Origin: Synchiropus splendidus
Taxonomy: Eukaryota > Chordata > Actinopteri > Syngnathiformes > Callionymidae
NCBI RefSeq assembly: GCF_027744825.2
Contig: NC_071342.1
Span: forward strand, 12,233,501 to 12,297,500
Direction: 5' to 3'
Length of the DNA stretch: 64,000 nucleotides
How positions within the stretch are numbered: the stretch's first letter is position 1; each line of letters opens with the position of its first letter. Made by a program: the position numbers and the translations under genes. The notes beneath the pieces are model-generated. The model was not told the origin of the DNA. It saw nothing but the letters and a program-made list of their open reading frames with translations, and searched no databases. Below are positions 1-13,092 of this stretch, one piece after another.

Positions 1-3000
1 CTCTGGGATGAAGTCTGGCGCTTCATCATTTACGTATCAGGCAGCTAAGAAATGCTGACAGCTTTGTTCATCTGGCAAAATAATCAAAATACAGAGCAGG
101 CAAAGTGAAGTGCACTTCTTCTTATTTAAACACTAATCTGCGCCCGCCACATTCTTCCTCATGGTAAAGTCAAAAACCTTCTCCTGTCACAGAAGTTGGT
201 ATTTGCAGGCTTGTCCCGTGTGGCGTGTAATTGTGATGTAAATGTATCATGACTTCTAACTCTTCACAGTCATATAGGGAAGTGACCCAATTTGGATGGA
301 AAAATTTAATCATAACACGCATAAAAAGCTGAATATGACCGATTTCTCAGAGCAAACTGGATTATAGAAAGATTAGCATCTAAAATGAAGCCGATGGCCG
401 CTGAAGTTCCTAAAGGGAAAGATGGGCTGAGCCTTACCGCGGGATGGAAATGAATGATGGAATAGGATTATTGAATAAGTAAAGGAATGTCTTTGGGGTG
501 GGTCCGCAGGTTTCATTCTCACACACTTCAGAATACCGGGTCACCGCAAGGAAACGTGCCCATTTCCATATGAATTGTGTCATCACTTTAAAAGAGTCTG
601 AAAATTTTTGAACAACTTTTCACATATTCATAAATAAAAAGACGTGTGAACACGGTGGGTCGGCAAATGTGGCACAGTGCTGGAAAAACAGCATGGCAAT
701 GGAGAGATTTTTTTTTTTTTTTTTTTGCCAAAGATGTGGGGAGGATTTTCAAGAGATTTTCAATGTTACTGTCCTTGTGTCTGACAGGTTTTATGTCTTT
801 ATGTCTGTGTGTTGTGTGCCATGATTATATGTGTTCTGACCTGCGCGGCAGCAGGAGTCCTGCATCATGCTCTTGAATTATTCAGCTTCTTTATGTCTTT
901 TTTATTAGCTAAACCTGTACAATAGGAAGAAAAAACCTTCAGCAAAATAGGTCCACAGATTCTGTCAAATGAATATGTGAAATATAGGCATTTGACAGAG
1001 GAAATTGATTCGCTTATTAACAGGCTAGCGAATAAACTGATTCCTATCAATAACCATTACAGATCATAAAAGAATGTCATAAACCGACATTGAATTGGAA
1101 CTGAAGTGCGCTTCTTTTCTTATCTATGCTATTGTTGAATTAAATTTGTGTTTCTTGTTAAATATTCTTTCTACAATTGGAGCGCAAATCTACACTGCTG
1201 CAAATCAGTGTCGGCCTTTAAGATACACAACACTGCAGAAAACAGGTTTGTTCCTCTCTCACGCAGATGTCTACAAAGACCTGTGGACCAATGCTGAGTC
1301 TAGTTATAAATGCATGATTGATTTACGCTGATTTATAATGTTAATACTTTGCTTCTTTCTAGGGCTTCTGTTTACTTCTGAGCTGAAGCTCAAAGAGGCA
1401 GCCGTCTCCCAGTCTGTTCTTAAGCATTTTAACAGCTACAGTCAGGCATATTCTAGCAATTGTTTGGATTAGCTAGGCAGCATAGTAAAACTGGGTTGGT
1501 CGCGTTGGTTACGTGTGCTGTGCCACTAGAGTATACACTGACCGGTAGTTTTATCGTGGTCAATTATTTGTTTTTCTTCATGTCAGAAGGAAGCGGTGCT
1601 TGGTCACATCCAGGTTGAGAAGGGCAGTTTGGCTGGTGTTATGGCGTCACACCTGGCCGCGCCAGCGCGCTATTGGAATCTCACTCAGTTGTGCATGTCC
1701 CTGCCCGCTATGGCAACTCCAGAGGGACATAACTGACTGACGGATTAATAGAGCCACTCTTATGATCATTAAAACAGAACAATTAAGTGCAAAAATTTGC
1801 ATGCAGGAAACTTTGATCTAAATATTACTCATTTATTTGCAAAGTTCTTTTGGAGTCCTAGACAATTTTTACAACTATGCTTTAAAAAATATATATAATA
1901 ATTGAGCTATGTTTAAATTTTGTTTTTCACAAGTACAGGAAGGACTAAAAGTTTCCTGTGTACTGTACTTCAGTATTTAATCCATTTTGAATTTGGCCAT
2001 CTGTTTCCTGTTTGTTATAGTCAGTTGTTGTATCGGGTCAAACCAAAACGTTTTTTATTTGTGCTTAATATGCTGTGTTATGTTTTGTGTCTCGACACTT
2101 TCTCCGGGAGAACAGGGAACAAAATGATGAGGTGGTGATTTAAGACAGTAAGAATGTTGCCAACCCCTGATGGCATCATCACTGAGGAGTGTGTTGCTCT
2201 GCTATTTACCCTTGAATATTGTACTAAACTGTAGTTTTTCGTCCAGTTGTTAGACCTGCTATTAAACAGAATTAATACCGGCAGCTCACAAAGACACCTC
2301 AAGTTGTTTGAATTGATTTTTTTTTTAATCCTCCACACCCCTGGAAAGCTCTGACAGCAAAACACAGCCTGTCTGGAACAGTTTGGTGGTCCTGAACAGC
2401 TTTTGTTGCCGTGTGTCACTTTGACATCGCAGGCTGTCACTTCTATATTGATCTTGGCACAACCGGTTTGTCACTGACAACAGAAATCAAATATCTCTCC
2501 ATCTCTGTAGGTAAACTATTGAGACCAACGTTCCCCTCCGAAATGCGTCTTTTTTATTATTATTGAGAACAAATGTGGTGATTTTTAGAAAGTAGAAAGT
2601 AAGTCCCATTTCTTTAAAACGTATTGATCGAGGCATGTGGCTGAAAAAAAAATCTGTAAGCTATATGACACGCTTGTGAGGACAAACTTGCAGCACAGTT
2701 TACCTCGCTTTAAACCTGCACTTGAGTCTTTAATCCCTCTATCTTACAAAACCGGGATTTGTGCAATAGCACAGCTCACTAACCAGGCACAGTATGCCCG
2801 AGGACATCTGCCAATCTTCTCCCGCAAAAGATTTAAAGTGTGGCCGCACTAGTAAAAATGTTTTACAAAATAGGGGCTGTTAAGCTGTTCCCCTGAAAAG
2901 ATGTTCCCTGTTGCCTCCCGTCAACCCAGAACTGTCGTTCTACTGTCTATAAATATAATTATAACAATTGAAGTTAATCATTCAGGGGGTGCCAAACTCA

Positions 3001-4124
3001 CACACGCAAATGTTTACACAGTTGAACAAAATGTATATGTATTGAACCGACTGTAACTGTGGCAGTCCTTAAAATACCCTGAACAGCATATCGTTCTCCC
3101 TTTAAAGAACATTTTGTACATAACAGAACTTATATAGTTGCTAGTGTGTTGACTGGTATCTAAATATTACTACCTAACATTGTGATTCGCACAAGCTATC
3201 AAAGTCTTACTCCATATTTTAAGACTAATCCAGTGTTGGCAAGATGAAACTTCTTCTTCTTCTTCATATGTTGAACTTAAAAAAAAAAAATAATAAATTG
3301 ATTTGAAATCGAGTATTTGACTTTTAAAAATCACAGTTGTGGTGCAGACAGAAAAGGCTCAGTTTTGCCTTTTCACTATAGCCACCAGATGTCATTACAT
3401 TATTTAAATCCACGCTTGTTCGTGTAATCTGCTATGAGGTATCGCGCTGTTTACTTCACTTATGGAATGAGTTTTGAAGAAATGTGTTTGGTTATGACTT
3501 TTCCTTGAGATGATGTACAAGAAAAATTGTTGTATTTGTTGTGTTTTCCTGATAGTTTGATAGCTAACAAAATGTGCCGCTAGTGACTTTATCCTTGCTT
3601 TATGTTAGAAGCACTTAATTATGGGTCATTTTTGTAGTCCTTGTCACTCTTTCCAATCTACCAAGTGTATTAGCATGCGCAATTTCCTGGAAAAAAAAAC
3701 CCAAAATAGGGCACCGTTAAATCTCACATTAATTTATATGTGTGGCGTGTTATTTATTCAGTAAGAAAGAAGAAGCTGTGCGACAGAGACGATATGGAAT
3801 GAGTGAAAAAAAAAAAGAGTCCATCTTGAGGATAAAAACAATGGGCCATCTTGGAGTCACCATGCTTGGATGCTTGGCCCATGCACTTCAAATCGTGAAT
3901 GAACTGCTGATGGCAGAAAAGTTAAAGGTCATTTCAAAAACACACCCCTTGCCTACTCACGTTTGGAAATAAATAAAGCTGCTGCCTTGAAATTTAAATA
4001 AAGCTGCTGCAATGTTGCAACAGTTATTTTGTGTTCCTTCAGGTCAGAAGATTATTTGTTGCATCTGTATTGCAAAAATGTGCGTAATGACCAGCAGACA
4101 ATGGGGTAGAGGATTGGGTTGGCG

Positions 4125-4208
4125 TCAGTGTAGGATCGGTATCGGCCCGTACTCAAGACTGTGACATCGGTATTGGACGTGAAAAAGTGGTATCGAGCCA
4201 TCCCTACT
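4125..4208. mobile_element. Solo end of an interspersed DNA element
   Basis: The stretch repeats a GGTATCGG-type motif (GATCGGTATCGGCCCGTACT near 4133) and closes with GGTATCGAGCCATCCCTAC. This GTATCGG...ATCCCTA pattern is the familiar end of a repeated element in fish genomes, probably hAT-like. No partner terminus was found nearby, so it looks like a fragment. The superfamily assignment is inference. Confidence 0.4.
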
Positions 4209-7200
4209 CCTGATATTGACATTCGTGGCGTGCTTTAAATCACTGCTGATTTTCAGGTAACTGTACTTTGTTATAGATCTTGCTGCCCTCCCGGTCTTCA
4301 GTTTGACACCTGACTTAGACTGATGCTATTGGATTGCGCACATTGTCTTTCCACTCATGCATAAAGCGTCCCACCTTCAGGAAGATTGAAAACAATCAAT
4401 TGCCTGCACTGGATCTATCGGTCCTGGGGGAAACAGGCACCTGACATGATGACATTTCGTTCTAGCAAATTCTTCTTCCCGATTAGAAATAGTTTCTGCT
4501 GTCTTGTTTTTATGTGGAGTTATTTGCTCAGTTTAAAACTAGACAGTTGACAGTGCTGCTTGCAAGAAAGGATCATCTCAATGCATGAATTGTGATGAAG
4601 TTCATCAAGTTTTCAAGGGGTACAGAGGACCATGATACTGTAAATGTGTCTTATTCACAATAGCAGTTCCATTTTCAGGTGGGTAGCTGGTCTCTTCGCT
4701 TGGAGACTTGGAGTAGAGCCACTGCAGGCACAGTTGGGAGGCGACGATGTGGTCTACAAACGAACAGTTGGAGCGAATACGCCATGAAAAATAAATGCAT
4801 TCTGCGATACAGTAAACAAACCTCTCGAAGGACCACCTGAGCATAGATAAAAACAGTGTGGATATTTTCATATGCTACATTGATCTGTTCTTCCCAGAGT
4901 TCCTTTTGAGGAAAGTTCTGACTTCAAGAGAAATGACAGGCGCAACATATTCGTAAAATAACATTATTAAGTTCTGTTGCAGGCGTATCCCCGCAGTGCT
5001 GTTAGTCACTGTTGTTTACAACTAGTTACTTATTTGCCGCACTCCTGTGTTGAAGACATTTTTCTTCAAAATAATATGTTTGTATAATGAGTCCCCTGTG
5101 TGTTCTGCTGAAAACACCACAGGAAATAAAGTGCTTCAAATATTGTCTTCACAAGTTTGGCCACCACATTTAAGACAACTGGGAATTAAAAAAAAAAAAA
5201 AAATGCACAGGAGCAAACGTTCTGTGGAATTGTTAAATATTATGTTAAAAAAATGTGTTTCTTTTGAGTCAAATAAATTGAGATTTTACTTTCAACTTAA
5301 ATATTTAATGTGTTCAGCTATTACTGCATTCATAAAAAATAATTAAATAAAATACAGTCGAACAACAAAATTTAATATTACATTAACTGCTTTTTAAGTA
5401 TAAATTGTGTGCTTTTCTAATATGCAAATGTTCATATTCACATGCATTTTATGAAGGCAATGACCATAAAAACACAATATAGTAGCAGAGCCCTGCTGCA
5501 GTTACTGTTAATTATGTCATATGCATGTACTCCCTCGCTGGTTTCTGACAAATGATATTTAATACAGCATAATGTGTGAAAGCCACATCAGGAAATGGTG
5601 AGATCCTCCAGTGAGTCCTTATTCTGTAGCACTGGCTCAAATTTGAGTCCATTGTGGAGCAATGAGAGTTAATCTTTTACTTTTCTTTATGATCTGTGTG
5701 TAATTGGGGGGCGATGGCTGCTGCAGACAGGTTGCTAAACCGTTTGTTTTTGGGGGGATGTTATGGTCACTTCTGCAACACAGGCCTGCACAGGCACACA
5801 CAAAGAAAGCTTTTGGAAATATGGCCGAAAATGACATTATAATCGTCGCTCACAAATGCGTGATGGAAAAATAATTTCTCATTCTATTATCATGGCATTA
5901 GATTTTCTGTTCAATTTACTGGAGAAAACGCACAAAATCCAGTTTAATTAATTTTGTCGTTTGCGTTTGCATGTTATGTTTTGTAAATTAAATCGTAGCA
6001 TTTCAATTCCATGTGGTATATTATTCATAACAATGTGCACCACTGTTGCCCTCAAATCACCCCGGAATATCTTCGCAGCTATCAGTGTCGGGACAGCAGG
6101 GGGCACATTGCATCATTTCAAACCTCATTTAACAGCGAACCGTGCTCCCTTCTCGAGCCCAAATTGCTCACCATAGAGCGTCAGAGTGGCTCTAGACATT
6201 CATTAGCTTAATGAAAACAGGCCACTCTTCCTCTACCGCCCGGCGTGTGGATTTTTCACCGTAGCCGCAGCAACCATCTGCTCTCGCGCTCCCTGCCAGC
6301 GATGGGCAAGCGCTGTCAGAGCAACCCCTGTGAAGAGAAGCGTACACAACGTTGCCTTAATCATTCTGATCAGAGGACGCGCAAGGACGCTGGTCCTTTT
6401 TTTTCCACACCCCCCCTAAAGAATGGTTTCATCTTATTGTCCCCAGGCACCTTCCTTTTGTGAAATGTGGTGTTCACTCTGATGCTAATGATGTCCATGG
6501 ATTTAGCTGAGCTAGCAGTTGTTGAAGTTGAGTTGCAGCGGTGTCACAGCTGGCAGAGACGCCATTAGCAGCGCGCCACGGAGGGAGAAGTGGCTTGGTG
6601 CAAAGGTTAATATCATTTAAGGTTTGGCTTGGGCGTGTGGCGGTGGGAAGCTGACCAGCAGCTCGAGGGGAGGGTGGTCTCTGAATTCATCACCCAAGAG
6701 CAAACACCGGGAGGTTGAATACTCGTTGACAAGGATGAATATATCACACACATTTCAGTCACAATGCCTTTTTTTTTGCCTATATCTACAATGAATTTAC
6801 CTCCTTTGTTTGTCACTTATCTTAGGTGAGGTTTTTCTGGTAGCAGTCTTAAGCAAAGACCACCCTCTTCACACAACCATCATCCTGCTCGTACAGATGG
6901 TGACGCAATCCCCGGACATAAAACTTCCTTCCATTCAGTCACGCCCTGAACCTCTCACCATGGAGGCCATCTGAACTGGCGTCTTTCCATCCACGGGAAG
7001 GAGCAGCTCTTAATGAGTAAACGTAATTTCAAATGAGGAACGTTGTCACTGCCTGATGTGGTCCGCAGGAAATTCCGGTGTTGGAACCATTTTCACTTGA
7101 CTGGTAAGCGCATGGGTTAAATCACGCAGGTGATCACTTATTAAAATAGGTGACTTATTAAAATATTTTTTTAAACTTAAAATAGTCTAGATTTAGAAAT

Positions 7201-7649
7201 TGTATGTTTTATATCATGTTCTAGTTTTTTTTTTAATCCAACAGTGTATAGCAGAAGTGCTCACTCCTGCTCCTGTTATGTCTATGTGAAACAAATGTAC
7301 GGAGAAATGTTTCCCTTACAATAATGATAATGCAATACATTGCACAGGTCAAATGTATTGGAGGAGCTTGAAATGTTATTGATTCAGTAACGCTGTATTT
7401 AAAAAAAAAGAATATCAGTCAAAGACTTTTTTAAGTTAAAAAAAAATTATTGTAATAAGTAAAAAAAAACGTCATCACCTTTGCGCGATCCAACCAAGTC
7501 CGCATGCGCTTACCAATAAACGTCAGTTGGTAAAACAATTTCCTGTGGACCACATCAGGCAAATGGACCACATCAGGTGGTGACAAATGTGATGGCACTT
7601 TTTTGAACATTTCTAATGTCTAATGTCTACTATACTTCCAGATTTGTGT

Positions 7650-8130
7650 GACTTTAATACGGGAGACTCAAGCGCAGCAGGAAGGAGGCGAACAAACAAA
7701 AGTTCCAACAAATTTAATGACAAAACAATTTCACTCTTCTTCTACACTAGAAAGAGGCTGGAACAAAGGAACCAAAATACTAAGGACAGTATAAAATAGA
7801 AGCGAAAACTTGACCTTAACACCAGAGGGAGAAAGAGTCTGATAAACAAATTAAAACGATCCAGAAAAAGAAACAAGCGTCCATAAGCGCAAACGGAGGG
7901 GAAGGAACCAGTGTCCAGGGCACGGAAATAAGTCCACTGGATTGGGAGAGGAACAATGGAGAGCAGGCACAGACACACTGTAACAGAAAGGAGACAACCC
8001 TCAATCCTGGAAGAGAGGATGAGAGAAAGGCGGGAGCAGGAAGTTGCCCAAAATAAGAACAGACAAAGGGGGACAGGTTGTATCATTCCACCCAACTCAG
8101 CAGACTGCAGTTTCTCATTCCTTAACATGC
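7650..8130. repeat. Probable degraded interspersed repeat
   Basis: Purine-rich sequence begins with GGGAGACTCAAGCGCAGCAG and continues through AGTGTCCAGGGCACGG near 7909 and AGGAAGTTGCCCAAAATAAG near 8039. The wording resembles a fish repeat whose other end carries a GGGGGCC/GTGACA motif. A similar stretch near 46320-46830 shares the phrase for an accession-like CCAGTGCCCTGAGG and closes with GGGGGCCATGACAATAAC. On the minus strand both produce chance open frames (128 codons here). Copy relationship and class are not established from reading alone. Confidence 0.3.
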
Positions 8131-9819
8131 TGTATTGATCAACATGTCAGTTGAACTTTACTTTCATTCCTCATTTAAGAGCAACTCCATAAATTGGTTG
8201 AACAGAAATATTTAGAGACAGGCTGGTGAAACGGCTCTGTTAAAAAAAGTCTTCCTTAAAGAACGCTAACACATTTGCCAAATTAAATTGTTGGCTTAAG
8301 AAGTAATAGGTAAACATTCCCAGCAGAATAGCACCGGTTTAGAGAAATCCAGCTATGCTTTCAGAATTCAATATCAAGCCTTCTGTTTATAGCATTGTTT
8401 GCTTTAAAAGTTGAGCAGATTAGACGCAGCTGGATCACTGAGCGATATTGAAAACTACATGGTGAAGTTATTGCGATTGTCTTGCAGTTTTTCAGCGATT
8501 CAGTCGAGAGGATAAACACAAGGTTGTTGTGGTAATTACGCCCCTGTTGCAGAGATACATCTACAACGTAGCAGTCAAAATGTCTCTGGAAACACCTAAG
8601 CTTGATGCGAGCGCGTCAATATTGCACACCAGGGAATCAATAATTGCATTTTAAGAGTCATATTCGGACTTATGGATACATTATCCCTCCCTGCCTTCAA
8701 TTGATCACTCGCTTAAGTTTGACCACAGACACGAGCTGCAACTCTGAGATGAATCACCACTTATCTCCGCAGTGTTGAGCTGGCAACAAAGCTAGAGCTA
8801 CGGCTCGCTGTGCGAACACCAGGACGGAGCACGGTGAGAGGAAAGTGATAGTCAGAGGCCCGAGGCTAGAATCTGATAGTTCCTCATCTGGATAGTGTTA
8901 CTTAATTCCCCACTGGGAAGAAACTCATTATTTCTGACTTTATCTCATCACTGACCTCTAGACCTCCACTTGGTTTGAGTCGATGTTTCTTTTCTGTCCG
9001 CTGTACGACATAAATGACCCCAACTGCCAGTTAGATACACAATTAAGCAAAGTTCAAACCGAGGAGATGTGCATGAGTCCATTCACCAATGAAAGCTATA
9101 TCAAGGCGTTGAGGTAGCAAAGTTAATTGGAATTTTGACTGAAGAGATTGTGTGGCTTAAAGGAGTGGAATAGTCTCCGGCCATTCAACTGGACTTTATT
9201 TTCCAACTGCCCCAATCTTCTATCCCGCAGGAGAAGCAGAACCATGGCTTTCTCTTGCACTTCTGCTTGACTTGTCTGGCCTTGATCCATTCTCCAGGAT
9301 CAAACTGCCATGGTGCTAGAAGTCACCCATGAACCACTTCTTCTACTAAGCAAACCAAGTTACTGCGGGAGGGATTTGGTGTTCAGACTCACCAGATAAC
9401 TTTCAAAATGTGTTGGTTAATTTCCCGCCTACGAAATATTTGCCCTGGCATGGACCAACCACACCAGGTTCTTATGTTCCATGGTGCATGAAGTAATGCT
9501 AGGAGCCCTACAGCGCACCAATTCATTTATAAGCTAATATGCTCTGACACTACCAGTTGAACCAGATGAAATCTGCTCAGTCTAAGATTCCCTCTTAATT
9601 TCCAAACTCCGTTTTAGTGACTCTGCTCCACTGACCACCATGGCTGTGATCCGAGAAGTGCAATAATAAAGGCATTTATAAGGAATATACATTTTTTCTT
9701 ACATTCTAACATTCATTATTCTAACATATCTTTGCATGATTTTCCTCAACGCTTTGTTGTCAACACATTTTGACTCCCAAGATGTCAAATATCGAACCTG
9801 TTCAGGTGCACTTTGGTGT

Positions 9820-9988
9820 CACTGTCATGAAAGAGTGTCCTGACTTTCAGAGCTAAGTAGGTGGCGCTCTTGGTTTAAAAATGATGTGAGATTTCATTGA
9901 AATAGTCCAAAGATTATACAGTAAACACTGCCATCCAGTGTCCTCTGAAAAATAGGACACTTTCATGAAACCTCATCAACCCATCACT
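9820..9988. mobile_element. hAT-like MITE, copy A (partial)
   Basis: A member of the short element family defined by the complete copy at 34444-34676. It lacks the left terminus but keeps the core (GTGGCGCTCTTGGTTT, AATGATGTGAGATTTCATTG) and the right terminus TTTCATGAAACCTCATC followed by CCCATCAC. There is no coding capacity. It lies directly beside copy B in the same orientation, so the pair may be a tandem insertion or a duplication. Confidence 0.65.
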
Positions 9989-10000
9989 CGGTGTTTCAAC

Positions 10001-10215
10001 TACAGATGGGTAGATGAGGTATCATGAAACAGTACTGCAGGGATGATGAAACAGTGTCCAAATTTTCAGAAGCCACTAGATGGCACTCTTGGTTTAGAAA
10101 TGATGTGAGGTTTCATTGCGTTAGTTAGTCCAAACATTTCCCAGAAGACAACGCCCTCTGGTGGAAAATCAGGACACTGTTTCATGAAACCTCATCTACC
10201 CTTCAATACTGTGTC
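10001..10215. mobile_element. hAT-like MITE, copy B
   Basis: The left end reads TACAGATGGGTAGATGAGGT, close to the family terminus TAGTGATGGGTAGATGAGG. The core contains CCACTAGATGGCACTCTTGG and AATGATGTGAGGTTTCATTG. The right part reads CACTGTTTCATGAAACCTC followed by ATCTACCC, the inverse of the left arm. It continues through TTCAATACTGTGTCA, which is also present before the right terminus of the 34.4 kb copy, so the last bases are diverged or missing. No open frame of its own. Confidence 0.7.
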
Positions 10216-11056
10216 AAGAAAATTCATTCATCCATGGATGCCAAATGTTTCCCCTTCCTCTGATGTTCCAAAAGACTCCATTCTGCCAAATAAAACAAAA
10301 AAACAAAAAAGAAGAAACAGTAATGAAACTAAAACTCAACCTCTGATGCCACACTACGACACTCATTGCCCTCAGTGGGGGAGGAAAACCCTGTGTTTGT
10401 CATTTACACTTCTATATTATTTACTCGCGTCCTCTGTATTCAGAGTCAGAGGTTGGTATTCAAGACATTAGCCGTTTCCTTTCTGTGGTAACACCAACCT
10501 TATACCCAGCATTTTGGGGCGTGACTGAACCAAGTGACAAGGAAATCCCTCATCACTTCTCCTTCCCAACACGATGGTTGTCAGTCGGACCGGAAGTTTA
10601 GCGTGGGTAGTATTATGTAAAACACAAGTTCCACTATTGTAATTTCATGTAATTTCTCAGTGGCCATTACTGTGTCATCTAGCTACTGTGTGGAGCTGAA
10701 CAATGGTTGCAAGATGGTGAATATTAACTCTTTTTCTGTGTACTTACTATGTTTGGTTTTCTCCTACAGTCTTAAAACATATAGATTCATTGATGAGTTT
10801 TGAGAGAAATTGTGGTGGGTTGTCTGTATTTATATGCCCAGCAGGGCCGCGTTCAGGTCGTACTTTCACCGACTAGTTGTCAGCTCAATGGTCTCCACAT
10901 GTGACTACGTCATACCAGCAGGTGAATGAATGAAAAACAACAGCACTGACCCATCGATGTGCAAAAACATTCTCACTCCTTTGAATAGAAGCAAGATCAC
11001 TGTATTTTGTACTCCTGTTGTAATTATTCGTAACAAGTTTCTTATTTTATTTGCAG

Positions 11057-11173
11057 TTTAATTTTGTCGGAAAGTTACTGGGACCAAGAGGAAATTCTAT
11101 GAAGCGATTACAAGAAGAGACCGGAGTAAAGATGTCCATCCTCGGTAAAGGCTCCATGAGAGACAAAGAAAAG
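11057..11173 (+). CDS. khdrbs2: khdrbs2 exon: KH domain with GXXG loop
   Basis: A 117-base, phase 0 exon encoding 39 residues. The translation starts [20 protein letters not shown] and continues through [13 protein letters not shown], a near match to the KH domain of the Sam68-like STAR proteins. GPRG, encoded at 11081-11092, is the GXXG loop that grips the RNA backbone. The family binds A/U-rich RNA of the UAAA type in the nucleus and controls alternative splicing of neuronal transcripts. The acceptor is TTTGCAG at 11050-11056 and the donor is GTGAGG from 11174. A met codon five residues upstream of the loop is not a start; translation enters from an upstream exon. The khdrbs2 rather than khdrbs1/3 assignment rests on the next exons. 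Confidence 0.95.
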
Positions 11174-12093
11174 GTGAGGCTTCAACGTGTCATGAATGAA
11201 AAGTGTTTCTTTCCGCTTCCAGATTTAATATTGACCAGGTATTCAAAAGCAATTTGTTTCTGCATGGACAACAGCGGCCGGGTGTTTTGAAAAACAACTC
11301 AACCATAAGTGAGATGAATAACAGAAAATGAAGAATTAATAGCTTCAAGCCGACAAACGTAGAGAGCGGAAGTAGGATGTATTTTTCTCTCTTATGTTTT
11401 ACAGAACATTCTGTGTTAGTCAATTCTAAATGTAAAATAATGAATCCCTCTGCCAAAGTCATTTATCCTGCTGACTTGTGGTTCCCTGGAGCCAAAACTT
11501 ATCCGACCGTGCACACGCAGACAGCCGGCTGGATCAGGTATTCACGCTCCCAACACATCTCAGCTTGCTGATATAAAGTTACATTCCTATTATTATCGAA
11601 GCTTCACATTCAGACATCAAGAAATTGCAACGAACCTGCAGGCACATAGGAATTTTTGTCGAAAACTGGGGATGCATTTCAGCGTAAAGAGTCCTTTCCT
11701 GTTCTATTAAAAACCCAATTGTCTGTCTTCCTGATTGATTCCGCTCCAGAATTCCCTGGAGTTCCCAACGTTATATCAAAATCTGTAAGTAGAACTTCCG
11801 CTCTCGCAGAGTTGCAGCTCGGGTTCACCTGCAGCTTCTTTTTAATAATTCAAATTATTGCCCTTGAATCTTCCGCAACACAACATGGGTTTGACTCTGC
11901 GTGTTTGTGTGGGAGACTTCAGAGTAGTATTTTTACACAACCTTAAAATATGAATCAGTCGTGAAATATCAGTTGCTGCATAAAAGCACCAGGAAAGAAT
12001 TCAGAGATGGAAAACAAAAATCTAAGAGAAATTAAAAATTAAACTGTTTTCTCTATGGATCATCTTTTTCTTTTTATCAGTTAAACACATTTT

Positions 12094-12200
12094 GGGGCTG
12101 CTTCAGTGGCTAGTGCCGCCCTTATAAAGACAGTTGTAGGTTCAATTCTAAGCACAGTTTCAATCCCCAGTGTATGCATCAGGGTTAGGGTTGTGTGTAT
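12094..12200 (+). repeat. tRNA-derived SINE-like fragment
   Basis: GGGGCTGCTTCAGTGGCTAG at 12094 resembles a degenerate A box with its tRNA-like head, and AGGTTCAATTCT at about 12138-12149 resembles a B box (GGTTCRANTCC). It is followed by CAATCCCCAGTGTATGC and a GT-rich tail. This order is typical of fish tRNA-derived SINEs. The copy is degraded and no flanking duplication was identified. Confidence 0.45.
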
Positions 12201-12579
12201 GTGAATGCTTGTTCTTCTGTACGGCTTGTGAGGTCTTTCTTGCAACAGTCTTTGTTTACATTCACCATCAAACGCAGCGTTGTGAGAGAGGAATATTATC
12301 AAGTGTCGAGTGATTGTGTTGCTAGCGATGCTTGTGGGTCTACGGCTGCTATCCTGGCCATTGTTTGTTCATTTTGTGAACCACAGTCTTTTGTTTTTCT
12401 TCCACTTGGGAAATAAGATGAATTGCTGTCTTCCTAAGCGGTTATTAATTACTAAGCATGTTTGCAACCTATTTAACAAGCGACATCACACTTTTAAGAC
12501 CCATCTGTGCCGTCCTACTGACCTTTGTAGAATTTTAAATGGTTTGGTGGATTAAACGATTAATCTATTTATAATGTCT

Positions 12580-12725
<146 letters not shown>

Positions 12726-12900
12726 GATAAACGTGTTTATGACTATATACTATATACTTTTTTAACTTTCTTGTGAGGAATGTATTCCAGCTGACATTGA
12801 AAGATCTAGCCAACACAGGATAGGAGACTCATTTTCTCCTCTGGATTTCAGTTTAAATTCCTGTTTCATTCTGCGTTTGTGTTTGATGAACGATAGACGA

Positions 12901-13092
12901 TAGCGATGGGTAGATGAGGTATCATGAAACAGTGAAGTTGGAACAGGAAGTGAAATTTACAGAGGCCACTAGATGAAAAAAAAATGATCTAAGTTTTATT
13001 AAGTTAGTTGTTTAAGTCCAAACATTTTATGCCATCTGGTGGCCTCTGAAAATCAGGACACTGTGTCATGATACCTCATTTACCCATCACTA
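12901..13092. mobile_element. hAT-like MITE, copy C
   Basis: The left terminus is TAGCGATGGGTAGATGAGG and the right terminus is CTCATTTACCCATCACTA, an inverted pair. The core keeps CCACTAGATG and CCATCTGGTGGCCTCTGAAA. The flanking octamers ATAGACGA and CATGACGA share 5 of 8 bases, so the target duplication is doubtful. It is 192 bases long and non-coding. Confidence 0.75.

Larger units (their letters stand above)
1..11056 (+). other. khdrbs2: Upstream khdrbs2 intron (5' end outside window)
   Basis: This stretch precedes the first visible khdrbs2 exon and ends in an acceptor with a T-rich tract and TTTGCAG at 11050-11056. The family's roughly 73 N-terminal residues (QUA1 dimerisation region and first KH strand) should come from one or two exons further 5'. 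I looked for an open exon ending in the expected lysine before the splice and found none, so it is read as intron, by inference. The open frames inside are short and resemble no protein I know. Supported contents are an element end near 4125-4208, an interspersed repeat near 7650-8130 and two MITE copies at 9820-10215, listed separately. A low-complexity T run is at 708-726. The remainder holds nothing I can name. Confidence 0.6.

Noticed and set aside
7742..8128. Minus-strand 128-codon hydrophobic frame
   Set aside because: It is the complement of a purine-rich repeat, and the hydrophobicity arises from that composition.
1..11056. A missing 5' exon of khdrbs2 within the window
   Set aside because: I searched by eye for the conserved QUA1 and VLIPVKQ region and found no open exon with a matching donor. 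A short exon could be missed, so this is not proof of absence.
11057..11173. Khdrbs1 or khdrbs3 as the identity of this gene
   Set aside because: The KH core alone cannot separate the paralogues, but the 18395 and 32117 exons carry [16 protein letters not shown] and EQLREL, which fit khdrbs2 better than khdrbs3 or khdrbs1.
12094..12200. A functional tRNA gene
   Set aside because: The A and B box similarity is too degenerate, and no acceptor or anticodon stem can be drawn. It is better read as a SINE fragment.
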